Positions 25,283 through 33,683 of a stretch of 64,000 bases of DNA are shown here, piece by piece. The notes under the pieces were generated by a model. That model had not been told where the DNA came from, made no database searches, and saw only the letters and a program-made list of their open reading frames with translations. The position numbers were made by a program, and so were the translations under genes. Where the stretch lies: positions 1 to 64,000 of the forward strand of contig DATJLU010000020.1 of NCBI GenBank assembly GCA_035509275.1. The letters run 5' to 3'. Position 1 is the first letter of the stretch. Each line of letters starts with the position of its first letter. This DNA is from DAHUYF01 sp035509275. Its GTDB lineage: Bacteria > Pseudomonadota > Alphaproteobacteria > ATCC43930 > CGMCC-115725.

Positions 25283-28200
25283 CCTTCTCCGAGATATTCA
25301 TTCGCCGGCCGGTCGCCACGACCTTGCTGACGATCGGGATCGCGCTCGGCGGCGCCATCGCCTTCTTCCTGCTGCCGGTCGCGCCGCTGCCGCAGGTCGA
25401 CTTCCCGACCATCCAGGTCCAGGCAACGCTTCCCGGCGCCAGCCCCGAAACCGTCGCCACCAGCGTCGCAACGCCGCTCGAGCGCCATCTCGGAACCATC
25501 GCCGACGTCACCGAGATGACGTCGTCGAGCTCGGTCGGGCAGACCCAGATCACCTTGCAGTTCGGGCTCGACCGCGACATCAACGGCGCGGCACGCGACG
25601 TGCAGGCGGCGATCAATGCCGCACGCGTCGATCTGCCGGCGGCGCTCAGGACCAACCCGACCTACAAGAAGGTGAACCCGGCCGACTCGCCGGTGATGAT
25701 CCTGGCGCTGACCTCGAACACGTTGAACCCGGGACAGCTCTACGACAGCGCCGCCACTGTGCTGCAGCAGAAGCTGTCGCAGCTCGAGGGGATCGGCCAG
25801 GTCACGATCGGCGGCAGCTCGCTGCCGGCGGTGCGCGTCGAGCTCAATCCCCGCGCCCTCTTCCACTACGGCATCGGCCTCGAGGATGTGCGCGCCGCGC
25901 TCAACGCCGCCAACGCGCACAGCCCCAAAGGCATGATCGAGGACGGTCAGCGGCGCTGGCAGATCTACACCAACGACCAGGCGACCCAGGCGACCCAATA
26001 TCGCTCGCTCATCGTTGCCTATCGCCACGGCAACCCGGTCAGGCTGTCGGATGTCGGCGACGTCACCGATTCCGTCGAGAACGTGCGCAACCAGGGAATT
26101 TCCGGCGGCCAGCCGGCGGTGCTGCTGATCCTCTATCGCCAGCCCGGCGCGAACATCATCGACACCGTGGATGGCGTTCGTGCGGTCCTGCCGCAGCTGA
26201 AGGCCTCCATTCCCGCCGATATCGACATCACGCCGGTCCTCGACCGCACCACCACCATTCGCGGCTCGCTGCGCGACGTCGAGCGCACGCTGATGATCTC
26301 CATCCTGCTCGTGGTTGGCGTCGTCTTCGCCTTCCTGCGCAATGCGCGCTCGGCGCTGGTGCCCAGCGTCGCCGTGCCGGTCTCGCTGCTCGGCACCATG
26401 GGCGTCATGTACCTGCTCGGCTACAGCCTCGACAACCTCTCGCTGATGGCGCTCACCGTGGCGACCGGCTTCGTCGTCGACGACGCTATCGTCGTGCTCG
26501 AGAACATAACCCGGCATATCGAGGCCGGCATGCCGCGCTTCCAAGCGGCGCTGCTCGGCGCCCGCGAGGTGGGATTCACCGTGCTGTCGATGAGCACCTC
26601 GCTGGTGGCGGTGTTCCTTCCGATCCTGCTCATGGGCGGCATCGTCGGACGGTATTTCCGCGAATTCGCCATGACGCTGTCGATCGCGATCGCGGTATCC
26701 ATGGTCGTTTCGCTGACGACGACGCCGATGATGTGCGCCTATCTCGTCCGGCATGGGGATGCGGAAGGGCATGGCCGGCTCTATCGCTGGAGCGAGCGGG
26801 CCTTCGATGAGACGCTGGCGCTCTATGACCGCTCGCTGCAGTGGGCGTTGCGGCATGCGCGGGTGACCATGCTGATCCTGATCGGCGTGCTGTTGCTGAA
26901 CCTCTATCTCTTCGCGATCGTGCCCAAGGGCTTCTTCCCGCAGCAGGACACGGGACTGCTCATCGGCGGCATCCAGGCCGACCAGAGCATCTCGTTTCAG
27001 CTCATGCGCAAGAAGCTCATTCAGTTCATCTCGATCATCAAGAGCGATCCCGACGTCGCCACCGTCACCGGCTTTACCGGCGGACGGCAGACCAACGGGG
27101 GCTTCGTCTTCATCACGCTGAAGCCGCTCGCACAGCGCCAGCTCTCCGCCGACCAAGTGATCGGCAGGCTCAGACGCAAGCTCGCGCCGGTCGCGGGCGC
27201 GACGCTGTTCCTGCAGGCTGCACAGGACATCCGCGCCGGCGGCCGCGCCGCCAATGCGGAATACCAGTACACGCTGCAGGGCGACAGCCTCGACGAGCTC
27301 TACCAGTGGGCGCCGAAGATCGCCGAAGCGCTGCAACACGAGCCCGCGCTCACCGACGTCAACTCCGATCAGCAGCAGAACGGGCTCGAGACCGATCTCG
27401 TCATCGATCGCGATACCGCGTCGCGCCTCGGCATCACCGCGAGCCAGATCGACAACACGCTCTATGACGCTTTCGGCCAGCGCCAGGTGTCGACGATCTA
27501 CGCGCCGCTCAACCAGTACCACGTGATCATGGAAGTCGCGCCGCAATACTGGCAGAGTCCGGAGACGCTGAAAGAGCTTTACGTCAGCACCGCCGCCGGC
27601 TCGGTCAGCGGCACGGCGTCCACCAACGCCGTCATCGGCACGGTCAGCTCGAAAACCGGCGGGAGCGCCAGCGCGGCCGAGATCACCACCAACGCGGCGC
27701 GCAACCTGCTCGCCAACCAGATCGGCTCGACCGGCCACAGCAGCTCGAACGCCTCCACCGGTGCCGCCGTTTCCACCAACGGCGAGAACATGGTGCCGCT
27801 GGCGGCCTTCACCCACTATGGCCCCGGCAAGACACCGCTCGCCATCAACCATCAAGGGCCGTTCGTTGCGACGACGATTTCCTTCAACCTTGCCCCCGGC
27901 AAGTCGCTGAGCGACGCGACCCAGGCGGTCGACCGGGTGATGAACGAGCTCAACGTGCCGGTTTCGATCCATGGCAGCTTCGCCGGCACGGCCCAGGTGT
28001 TTCAGCAATCCCTCAACAGCGAGCCGATCCTGGTGACGGCGGCACTCGTCGCCGTCTATATCGTGCTCGGCGTCCTCTATGAAAGCTACATCCACCCCAT
28101 CACGATCCTCTCGACCTTGCCTTCGGCGGGCCTCGGCGCCGTGCTGGCGCTGATGGCGCTCAATACCGAGTTCAGCATCATCGCGCTGATCGGTGTCATC

Positions 28201-28578
28201 CTGCTGATCGGCATCGTCAAGAAGAACGCCATCATGATGATCGACTACGCGCTCGACGTGGAGCGCCGCCAGCACCTTTCGCCGCAAGACGCGATCTATC
28301 AGGCCTGCCTGCGCCGCTTCCGTCCGATCATGATGACGACCTTGGCGGCGATGTTCGGGGCGATGCCGCTCGCCGTCGGCAGCGGCGATGGCGCCGAGCT
28401 GCGCCAGCCGCTTGGCATCTCCATCGTCGGCGGGCTCATCGTCAGCCAGCTGCTGACGCTCTACACGACGCCCGTGATCTATCTCTATCTCGACCGCTTC
28501 CGCCTGTGGACCGGCGGCTTGTGGCGGAAAAGCCATCCCGACCTCTCCGGCGGAGCCATAGCGGAGCCCGGCGAATGA
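25279..28578 (+). CDS. mdtC: RND multidrug efflux pump, MdtC type, with a Ser/Thr-rich insertion
   Basis: Second pump subunit, 1099 residues, about 70 longer than its neighbour. Family hallmarks: FIRRPVATTLLTIGIALGG, VAPLPQVDFPTIQVQATLPGASPETVATSVATPLER read in parts, the proton-relay VVDDAIVVLENITRH, and IVKKNAIMMIDYALDVERR. Between residue 770 and 836 there is a low-complexity stretch (STAAGSVSGTASTNAV and STGHSSSNASTG are parts of it) replacing what is only about 11 residues in MdtB; it lies in the second periplasmic porter/docking region. Overlaps mdtB and the outer-membrane factor by ATGA. Confidence 0.93.
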   Translation: MTFSEIFIRRPVATTLLTIGIALGGAIAFFLLPVAPLPQVDFPTIQVQATLPGASPETVATSVATPLERHLGTIADVTEMTSSSSVGQTQITLQFGLDRDINGAARDVQAAINAARVDLPAALRTNPTYKKVNPADSPVMILALTSNTLNPGQLYDSAATVLQQKLSQLEGIGQVTIGGSSLPAVRVELNPRALFHYGIGLEDVRAALNAANAHSPKGMIEDGQRRWQIYTNDQATQATQYRSLIVAYRHGNPVRLSDVGDVTDSVENVRNQGISGGQPAVLLILYRQPGANIIDTVDGVRAVLPQLKASIPADIDITPVLDRTTTIRGSLRDVERTLMISILLVVGVVFAFLRNARSALVPSVAVPVSLLGTMGVMYLLGYSLDNLSLMALTVATGFVVDDAIVVLENITRHIEAGMPRFQAALLGAREVGFTVLSMSTSLVAVFLPILLMGGIVGRYFREFAMTLSIAIAVSMVVSLTTTPMMCAYLVRHGDAEGHGRLYRWSERAFDETLALYDRSLQWALRHARVTMLILIGVLLLNLYLFAIVPKGFFPQQDTGLLIGGIQADQSISFQLMRKKLIQFISIIKSDPDVATVTGFTGGRQTNGGFVFITLKPLAQRQLSADQVIGRLRRKLAPVAGATLFLQAAQDIRAGGRAANAEYQYTLQGDSLDELYQWAPKIAEALQHEPALTDVNSDQQQNGLETDLVIDRDTASRLGITASQIDNTLYDAFGQRQVSTIYAPLNQYHVIMEVAPQYWQSPETLKELYVSTAAGSVSGTASTNAVIGTVSSKTGGSASAAEITTNAARNLLANQIGSTGHSSSNASTGAAVSTNGENMVPLAAFTHYGPGKTPLAINHQGPFVATTISFNLAPGKSLSDATQAVDRVMNELNVPVSIHGSFAGTAQVFQQSLNSEPILVTAALVAVYIVLGVLYESYIHPITILSTLPSAGLGAVLALMALNTEFSIIALIGVILLIGIVKKNAIMMIDYALDVERRQHLSPQDAIYQACLRRFRPIMMTTLAAMFGAMPLAVGSGDGAELRQPLGISIVGGLIVSQLLTLYTTPVIYLYLDRFRLWTGGLWRKSHPDLSGGAIAEPGE

Positions 28579-30041
28579 AGCGAACCTTGGCGTTTTCGGC
28601 GCCGGCGCTGTCGGCGCTGGTGCTGCTGGCCGCCTGTACCGTCGGCCCCGACTACAAGCGTCCACCCGCGCCGGTTCCGGCTGCCTACAAGGAGGATGGC
28701 TGGAAGCCCGCCGAGCCGCAGGACACGGCGCGGCGCGGCGACTGGTGGTCGATCTACCAGGATCCCGTCCTCGACGGGCTGGAGAAGCAGGTCGACATCT
28801 CCAACCAGAACCTGAAAGCCGCCGCGGCCGCCTATGAACAGGCGCGCGCCGTGGTCGCCGAAGGCCAATCCGGCTTCTTCCCGACCTTCACCCTCACCGG
28901 CGCGGGCACGCGCTCCGGGCAGGGCAGCAACTTGTCGTTCTCCTCGAGTCGCAGCAGCAGCAGCAACAGCACCGTCCAGCTCACCGGCGACGCCAGCTGG
29001 GATATCGACCTGTGGGGCCGCATCCGCCGCACCGTCGAAAGCGACGTCGCCAACGCGCAGGCGAACGCCGCCGATCTCGCCAATGCGCGTCTCTCGGCGC
29101 AGGCTCAGCTCGCCACGCTCTATTTCGAGCTGCGCTCCGCCGACCAGCAGCGTCGGCTGCTCGACGAAGCCGTCGTCGCCTTCACGCGCTCGCTGGACAT
29201 CACGCGCAACCAGTATGCGGCCGGCGTTGCGGCGCAAACCGACGTCGTTACCGCCCAAACCCAGGTCGAACAGACGCGCGCGCAGGCCATCGCCGTCGGC
29301 GTGCAGCGCGCCCAGGACGAGCATGCCATCGCGGCGCTGATCGGCAAACCGCCGGCGGAGCTTTCGATTGCGCCGGCAGCGATGCCCAGCGCGGTGCCCG
29401 TCCCGCCCGCCGAGCTGCCCTCGGCGTTGCTCGAGCGCCGCCCCGATATCGCCGCCGCCGAGCGGCTGATGGCGGCGGCCAACGCGCAGATCGGCATCGC
29501 CGTCGCCGGCTATTACCCCGACCTGACGCTGTCGGGCTCTTATGGCTTTGAAAGCACCGGCTTAGCCAATCTGCTGCGCGCCGCGAACAGTCTGTGGTCC
29601 GTCGGAGCGACAGCCACCGAGACGGTGTTCAACGGCGGGCTGACCGCGGCGCAGGTCGCAGCGGCGAAGGCGAGCTATGCCCAGAGCGTCGCCAATTACC
29701 GCGAGACCGTGCTCACCGGCTTCCAGCAGGTCGAGGACGAGCTTGCCGCGCTGCGCATTCTGGCGCAGCAGCAGGTGGTTCAGGACAACACGGTAAAGCT
29801 GGCGTTCCAGGCCGAGCAGCTCACCCTCAACCAGTATCTGCAGGGCACGCAACCCTATACTGCCGTCGTCACCGCGCAGACCACGCGGCTCACCAACCAG
29901 GAGACTGCGCTCTCGGTCCTGCAGAGCCGGCTCACCGCCAGCGTGAGCTTGATCGAAGCGCTCGGCGGCGGCTGGCGCGCGAGCGACCTGCCGAGCGCCG
30001 AGCAGGTGAAGTCGGATCCGCCGGCGGAAGCGAGCCGGTAG
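28575..30041 (+). CDS. Outer-membrane efflux lipoprotein, NodT/OprM family
   Basis: Outer-membrane channel completing the tripartite pump. 488 residues. Lipobox SALVLLAAC at about residue 20, followed by the family's TVGPDYKRPP. Two repeats of the OEP domain are seen; conserved pieces are GDWWSIYQDPVLDGLEKQV, LTGDASWDIDLWGRIRR, and LLERRPDIAAAERLMAAANAQIGIAVAGYYPDLTLSGSYGF in parts. Start overlaps the mdtC stop. Ends 9 bp from the end of the convergent rpmB gene, with no clear terminator. Confidence 0.93.
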   Translation: MKRTLAFSAPALSALVLLAACTVGPDYKRPPAPVPAAYKEDGWKPAEPQDTARRGDWWSIYQDPVLDGLEKQVDISNQNLKAAAAAYEQARAVVAEGQSGFFPTFTLTGAGTRSGQGSNLSFSSSRSSSSNSTVQLTGDASWDIDLWGRIRRTVESDVANAQANAADLANARLSAQAQLATLYFELRSADQQRRLLDEAVVAFTRSLDITRNQYAAGVAAQTDVVTAQTQVEQTRAQAIAVGVQRAQDEHAIAALIGKPPAELSIAPAAMPSAVPVPPAELPSALLERRPDIAAAERLMAAANAQIGIAVAGYYPDLTLSGSYGFESTGLANLLRAANSLWSVGATATETVFNGGLTAAQVAAAKASYAQSVANYRETVLTGFQQVEDELAALRILAQQQVVQDNTVKLAFQAEQLTLNQYLQGTQPYTAVVTAQTTRLTNQETALSVLQSRLTASVSLIEALGGGWRASDLPSAEQVKSDPPAEASR

Positions 30042-30050
30042 ACGAGGCCC

Positions 30051-30356
30051 TCAGGCTGAGGCGGTTTCGGCCTTGCGCGCGGCCGCCGCGGCAATGCGAC
30101 GCTTCAAGCGGCGCGCCTCGGCGGTGAGCTTGCTGTCGGACGTGCCGAGGAGATAGGCGTCGATGCCGCCATTATGCTCGACCGTGCGGATGCCGCGGGT
30201 CGAGAGGCGCACGCGCACCGGGCCGCCGAGCGCGTCGGACAGCAGCGAGGTGCGTTGCAGATTGGGCAGGAAGCGCCGCTTGGTCTTGTTGTTGGCGTGG
30301 CTCACATTGTGGCCGACCTGAACGCCTTTGCCGGTGATGATGCAACGTCTCGCCAT
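30051..30356 (-). CDS. rpmB: 50S ribosomal protein L28
   Basis: 101-residue large-subunit protein. MARRCIITGKGVQVGHNVSH, then ANNKTKRRFLPNLQ is the alphaproteobacterial L28 pattern, as is the Ala/Lys-rich tail. ATG 30356 was chosen over 30395 because the family starts MARRC. Stands alone on the minus strand between the efflux operon and the aryl polyene cluster; a perfect hairpin lies 21 bases before its start. Confidence 0.96.
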   Translation of the reverse strand: MARRCIITGKGVQVGHNVSHANNKTKRRFLPNLQRTSLLSDALGGPVRVRLSTRGIRTVEHNGGIDAYLLGTSDSKLTAEARRLKRRIAAAAARKAETASA

Positions 30357-30377
30357 GACCGCCTCGAACAGCAATGA

Positions 30378-30402
30378 CGGCCCCTTGAGGGTCAAGGGGC
30401 CG
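30378..30402 (-). promoter_or_regulatory. Perfect 11-bp hairpin in the rpmB leader
   Basis: CGGCCCCTTGA-GGG-TCAAGGGGCCG pairs perfectly over 11 bp around a 3-base loop, 21 bases upstream of the rpmB start. No T-run follows on either strand. It could act in L28 leader control or as an insulating stop between divergent genes. Confidence 0.5.
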
Positions 30403-30567
30403 CGCGAAAGGCCGAGTTTCTAGGCCAAAGCCCGCGGCGCGTCAAGCCGAGCGCCCCCTTTTGCCGCGCTCTTCCCGCCCGATCGGCACCACCAGGCAAG
30501 CCGCACTGCCGGCCGGAAGCGCTCCGGCATCCTCATCCGTCGCTCCGCGTTGGCGGCGATCGTCGCC

Positions 30568-30610
30568 GTTAACCAATAGTATAGATTTTATATAATATAT
30601 GGTACGTTCA
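30568..30610 (+). promoter_or_regulatory. AT-rich putative promoter of the aryl polyene cluster
   Basis: An AT block at 30571-30600 stands out from its GC-rich surroundings and contains TATAAT at 30591-30596. The expected -35 position has GTTAAC, a poor match. The first gene of the cluster starts 53 bases further on. Assignment rests on composition and place. Confidence 0.4.
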
Positions 30611-30649
30611 CGTTCGTCCGCAGAATAGACTAAACCAAAAGGCAGGACT

Positions 30650-31084
30650 GTGCTGGCTCGGACTTTTCGGGGGGTACCGCTCCTTTCGATTGTGCTTTGC
30701 TGTTGCTTGCTCTTGCTCGGCGCAAGTGCTTGCGCCTCGCGCGTCGAGCCGATCTACAACGTTGTCAATCATCCCGTGTCTTCGGCGGCGCAGAGGCTGC
30801 CGTTGCAAGAGATCGGCCATGTCATCGCCACGGCTGCAGCGGATTATCACTGGAGCGTCGTGCGCTCCGGTCCCGGCCAGCTTCGGGCAACTTACGAGCG
30901 CGGGAGCCATGAAGCCGTCATCGCCATCAGCTACTCCAAGAGTGCTTACAGCATAAACCTCGTCAGCTCCGAGGATCTGAAGCAGCATGATGGCGAGATT
31001 CACCGCAAGTACAACGAGTGGATCCACAATCTCGAGAGAGCCATCGAAGAGCGACTTGACGCCGCGGCGGTTGCGCTCAAATGA
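30650..31084 (+). CDS. apeA: Small lipoprotein opening the aryl polyene cluster
   Basis: 144 residues from GTG 30650. A hydrophobic leader (LLSIVLCCCLLLLGASAC) ends in a Cys-containing lipobox (GASAC), so a lipoprotein is likely. The mature part is about 115 residues with no recognised catalytic motif; helices at the C-terminus (HRKYNEWIHNLERAIEERL). It overlaps the following KS-like gene by 4 bp and occupies the lipoprotein slot seen in aryl polyene clusters, so the symbol is by position rather than by similarity I could test. Confidence 0.65.
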   Translation: MLARTFRGVPLLSIVLCCCLLLLGASACASRVEPIYNVVNHPVSSAAQRLPLQEIGHVIATAAADYHWSVVRSGPGQLRATYERGSHEAVIAISYSKSAYSINLVSSEDLKQHDGEIHRKYNEWIHNLERAIEERLDAAAVALK

Positions 31085-31848
31085 GCGAAGGCGGCGCCGT
31101 ACTGGCTTTGCCGCAACGGGAAGCGCCGCCGATAACCGCGGTGGCGTTTCGCGTGGCGGATTGGGCGGCATGCCATGTCGCCGGTCCGGACCAGATCGAG
31201 TGGTTCACCGCAGCGCCGGCAGCGGCCGGCGCCGCATCCGCACCGCCCGCAATGCTCCGCCGCCGCGTCAGCGGCATCGGCCAGAAGGCTTTCGCGGCCG
31301 CTTTGCGCCTGTCACCGGGTGCGGACGACCGGTTCATCGTCTGCTCCCGCCATGGCGAATACCGGCGCACGCTGAGCCTGCTGCAGGCATTGGCGGCGCG
31401 CGAGCCAGCCTCACCCGCGGATTTCAGCCTTTCCGTCCATCATGCCCTGGCCGGGCTGTTGTCGATCGTTCGGGCGAATAGCGCGGGCCACACCGCCGTC
31501 GCGGCCGGCAGCGACAGTCTCGCATTCGGTCTGATCGAAGCGGCCACGTGCCTGGCCGCCGGCAGCGACAAGCAGGTTCTGCTGGTCTATTTCGACGAGC
31601 CGCTGCCCGAGGACTACGCCAAGTTCTGCGAGGAAGAGGACGCGTTCGCCGCGGCCTTCCTGCTCACACCCGCCCGCGGGTCGACGGGAGACGTCCTGCT
31701 GTCGCTCGAGCCTGCCGATCGGAATCGGCCGCGACGCTCGGCGACCGGCCAGGCCGCCGATTTCGTGCGCTTCCTCGCCTCCGGCGAAATCGGCGCCGAG
31801 TCGCGCGGCAGCCGCGGACAATGGCGTTGGCGCCGTGCCGACGGTTAG
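31081..31848 (+). CDS. apeC: Chain-length-factor-like ketosynthase (ApeC type)
   Basis: 255 residues, much shorter than a catalytic ketosynthase (about 400). The region that should hold the catalytic Cys reads VAAGSDSLAFGLIEAATCL, with Ser where Cys is expected, and the two catalytic His motifs are missing. That is what is expected of the 'ketoacyl synthase 2'/chain-length-factor partners of aryl polyene clusters, which pair with a catalytic KS. Pairing with the downstream ApeO is the inference. Overlaps its neighbours on both sides. Confidence 0.78.
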   Translation: MSEGGAVLALPQREAPPITAVAFRVADWAACHVAGPDQIEWFTAAPAAAGAASAPPAMLRRRVSGIGQKAFAAALRLSPGADDRFIVCSRHGEYRRTLSLLQALAAREPASPADFSLSVHHALAGLLSIVRANSAGHTAVAAGSDSLAFGLIEAATCLAAGSDKQVLLVYFDEPLPEDYAKFCEEEDAFAAAFLLTPARGSTGDVLLSLEPADRNRPRRSATGQAADFVRFLASGEIGAESRGSRGQWRWRRADG

Positions 31849-32602
31849 CCGCATCGACCATCTCTGGCGCTTGGCGGCGACGGGATTCGCTTTTGCCACG
31901 CTGGGGCTCGGCGGCTTCGTGCTCGCGCTGACCGTCATACCGCTCGCCACCACATTCACGAGCGACCGCCGCGCCCGCGAGCGGCGCGCCCAGGGCATCA
32001 TTCGCGCCAGCTTCCGCTTCTATGTCGCCGTCCTGCAATGGCTTGGCGTGCTCAGGCTCGAGGTCAGGGGCGCGGAGCGGCTCGCCTCCTGCCGCGGCAA
32101 TCTGGTGATCGCCAACCATCCCACCTTGCTCGATGTGGTGCTGATCGTCGCGCTGCTGCCGGATGCGCGCTGCGTCGTAAAGCACCAGCTCTGGCGCCAT
32201 CCTTTCCTGGGCCCCTTGGTGCGGGTGGCGGGCTATCTGCGAAACGACCAGGAGCCGCAAGCCTTCATCGAGAATTGCCGCGCCGCGCTCGATGCGGGAA
32301 GCAATCTCGTCATCTTCCCGGAAGGAACCCGTTCCGTGCCGGGTTGCCGCCCGCGCTTTCACCGCGGCTTCGCGCACATCGCCACGCTGACCGGCGCCGA
32401 TCTGCAACTGGTGACGATCACCTGCGATCCCATCACGCTGGTCAAGGGGCAGGCTTGGTACGCGATTCCCGCCAAGCCGCCGACGTTCCGCATCGAGATC
32501 GGCGAGCGGCTGCGGACGAAGACGTTCCTCGATATGCCGACGCGCGCCCGCGGCGCGCGCAAGCTGGTTTCCTATCTCGAGTCCTATTACGTCGGAAGCT
32601 GA
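31835..32602 (+). CDS. apeD: Lysophospholipid-type 1-acyltransferase (PlsC-like)
   Basis: 255 residues from GTG 31835, 14 bp inside apeC. One N-terminal membrane segment (GFAFATLGLGGFVLALTVIPL) precedes the acyltransferase motifs: NHPTLLD (the H-x4-D catalytic pair), then VIFPEGTRS for acceptor binding. In aryl polyene clusters such an enzyme is thought to attach the polyene or a fatty acyl group to a lipid-like acceptor in the membrane. Confidence 0.85.
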   Translation: MPTVSRIDHLWRLAATGFAFATLGLGGFVLALTVIPLATTFTSDRRARERRAQGIIRASFRFYVAVLQWLGVLRLEVRGAERLASCRGNLVIANHPTLLDVVLIVALLPDARCVVKHQLWRHPFLGPLVRVAGYLRNDQEPQAFIENCRAALDAGSNLVIFPEGTRSVPGCRPRFHRGFAHIATLTGADLQLVTITCDPITLVKGQAWYAIPAKPPTFRIEIGERLRTKTFLDMPTRARGARKLVSYLESYYVGS

Positions 32603-32606
32603 AGCA

Positions 32607-32867
32607 ATGGGTAGCCTGGAACTGGAGTTGAAGCAGCTCATCGTCAGCGCCTTAAGCCTCGAGGAGATCAAGCCTGAGGAGATCAACAGCGACGAGCCGC
32701 TGTTCGGCGACGGTCTCGGTCTGGATTCCATCGACGGTCTCGAGCTCGGCATGGCCATCAGAAAGGCCTATGGCATCAAGATCGAGGCGAAGAAGGAAGA
32801 GGTGCGCGAGATTTTCTTCAACGTGAAGAGCATTGCGGCATTTATCGCCAGTCAGAGGGGGGCGTAG
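32607..32867 (+). CDS. apeE: Acyl carrier protein 1
   Basis: 86-residue acidic ACP. Phosphopantetheine site is Ser41 in GLGLDSIDGLELGMAI. Carries starter or chain as thioester in the type II aryl polyene synthase. Needs a phosphopantetheinyl transferase, none of which is in the window. Five bases after apeD; overlaps the next ACP by one base. Confidence 0.92.
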   Translation: MGSLELELKQLIVSALSLEEIKPEEINSDEPLFGDGLGLDSIDGLELGMAIRKAYGIKIEAKKEEVREIFFNVKSIAAFIASQRGA

Positions 32868-33121
32868 TGGTTTCGAAGAGCGAGATCCTGGCGACGCTCA
32901 GCGGCTATCTCCAGGATTTATTCGAGCTGCCGGCGGAGAAGATCACGCCCGCCGCGCATTTGCAGGAGGATCTCGATCTCGACAGCATCGATGCGGTCGA
33001 GCTTGTCGTGAAGCTGCAGGAATACACCGGCAGGAAGATCGCGCCTGCCGAGTTCAAATCGGTGCGTACGGTTGGCGATGTGGTCGAGAAGCTCTATGCA
33101 CAGCTGGCGCAACGGACATAA
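32867..33121 (+). CDS. apeF: Acyl carrier protein 2
   Basis: 84 residues from GTG 32867. Carrier Ser40 lies in EDLDLDSIDAVELVVKL, the classic DSI(D) motif. Two adjacent ACPs are a signature of aryl polyene clusters: by analogy one is loaded with the aryl starter, the other carries elongation. Which is which cannot be told from sequence alone. Confidence 0.92.
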   Translation: MVSKSEILATLSGYLQDLFELPAEKITPAAHLQEDLDLDSIDAVELVVKLQEYTGRKIAPAEFKSVRTVGDVVEKLYAQLAQRT

Positions 33122-33683
33122 GTTTCGCTTGCCCGTGCTTGTGCTGGGCGTGGGCTATCCCTTCGTCGTCTATTTTGCGCTGGGCCACGTTCCGCCGGCG
33201 ACGCTGGTCCTTGGATTGCTGGCCTTGCTGGCGCTGCGGCTCGTCTTCGCCCGCGCGGCCGATCGGCGCGGAGCGACGATGGCGCCGCTCCTCGGGCTGG
33301 CAAGTGGCGCGCTTCTGGTTCTGCTCGCGGTGGCGGCGTCGCCAGCGGCGGCGCTCAAATTCTACCCGGTCCTGGTCAGCCTCGGCTTCGCCGCGGTGTT
33401 CGGTTATTCGCTGCTGCGGCCGCCGACCATCATTGAGCGCATCGCACGGCTGCGCGACCCGGCGCTGCCGGCTTCGGCCATTGCCTACCTGCGCAACGTG
33501 ACCGTGGCCTGGCTGATCTTCTTCGTCGCGAATGCCGCGATCTCCATCGCGACTGCGGTCGACGGCGACCTGGCGCTGTGGACCCTCTACAACGGCTTCA
33601 TTTCCTACGTGATCATGGGCGCGCTGTTCGCCGGCGAGCTGGTCATCCGGTATTACCGGCGCCACGGCCGGACCGAAGCATGA
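33096..33683 (+). CDS. apeG: Cluster-associated inner-membrane protein (COG4648-like)
   Basis: 195 residues from ATG 33096, with about six hydrophobic segments (LPVLVLGVGYPFVVYFALG at the N-terminus, ATLVLGLLALLALRLVF, LSFAAVFGYSLL-type stretch, VTVAWLIFFVANAAISIAT). The element LYNGFISYVIMGALFAGELVIRYYRRH is typical of the conserved membrane protein found in aryl polyene clusters. Function unknown. Start is uncertain because all options overlap the apeF end by 26 bp or more; stop overlaps the apeH ATG. Confidence 0.75.
   Translation: MHSWRNGHKFRLPVLVLGVGYPFVVYFALGHVPPATLVLGLLALLALRLVFARAADRRGATMAPLLGLASGALLVLLAVAASPAAALKFYPVLVSLGFAAVFGYSLLRPPTIIERIARLRDPALPASAIAYLRNVTVAWLIFFVANAAISIATAVDGDLALWTLYNGFISYVIMGALFAGELVIRYYRRHGRTEA

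Noticed and set aside
25213..28665. A very long minus-strand reading frame opposite mdtC (also 22430-25258 opposite mdtB)
   Set aside because: Composition is Asp/Arg/His-rich with no domain or membrane pattern; it arises because the GC-rich coding strand avoids stops in the mirror frame. The plus-strand genes have full RND motifs.
31081..31848. Treating the Ser-bearing KS-like gene as a pseudogene
   Set aside because: Frame is intact and overlapped by both neighbours, and a non-catalytic KS partner is normal in this cluster type.
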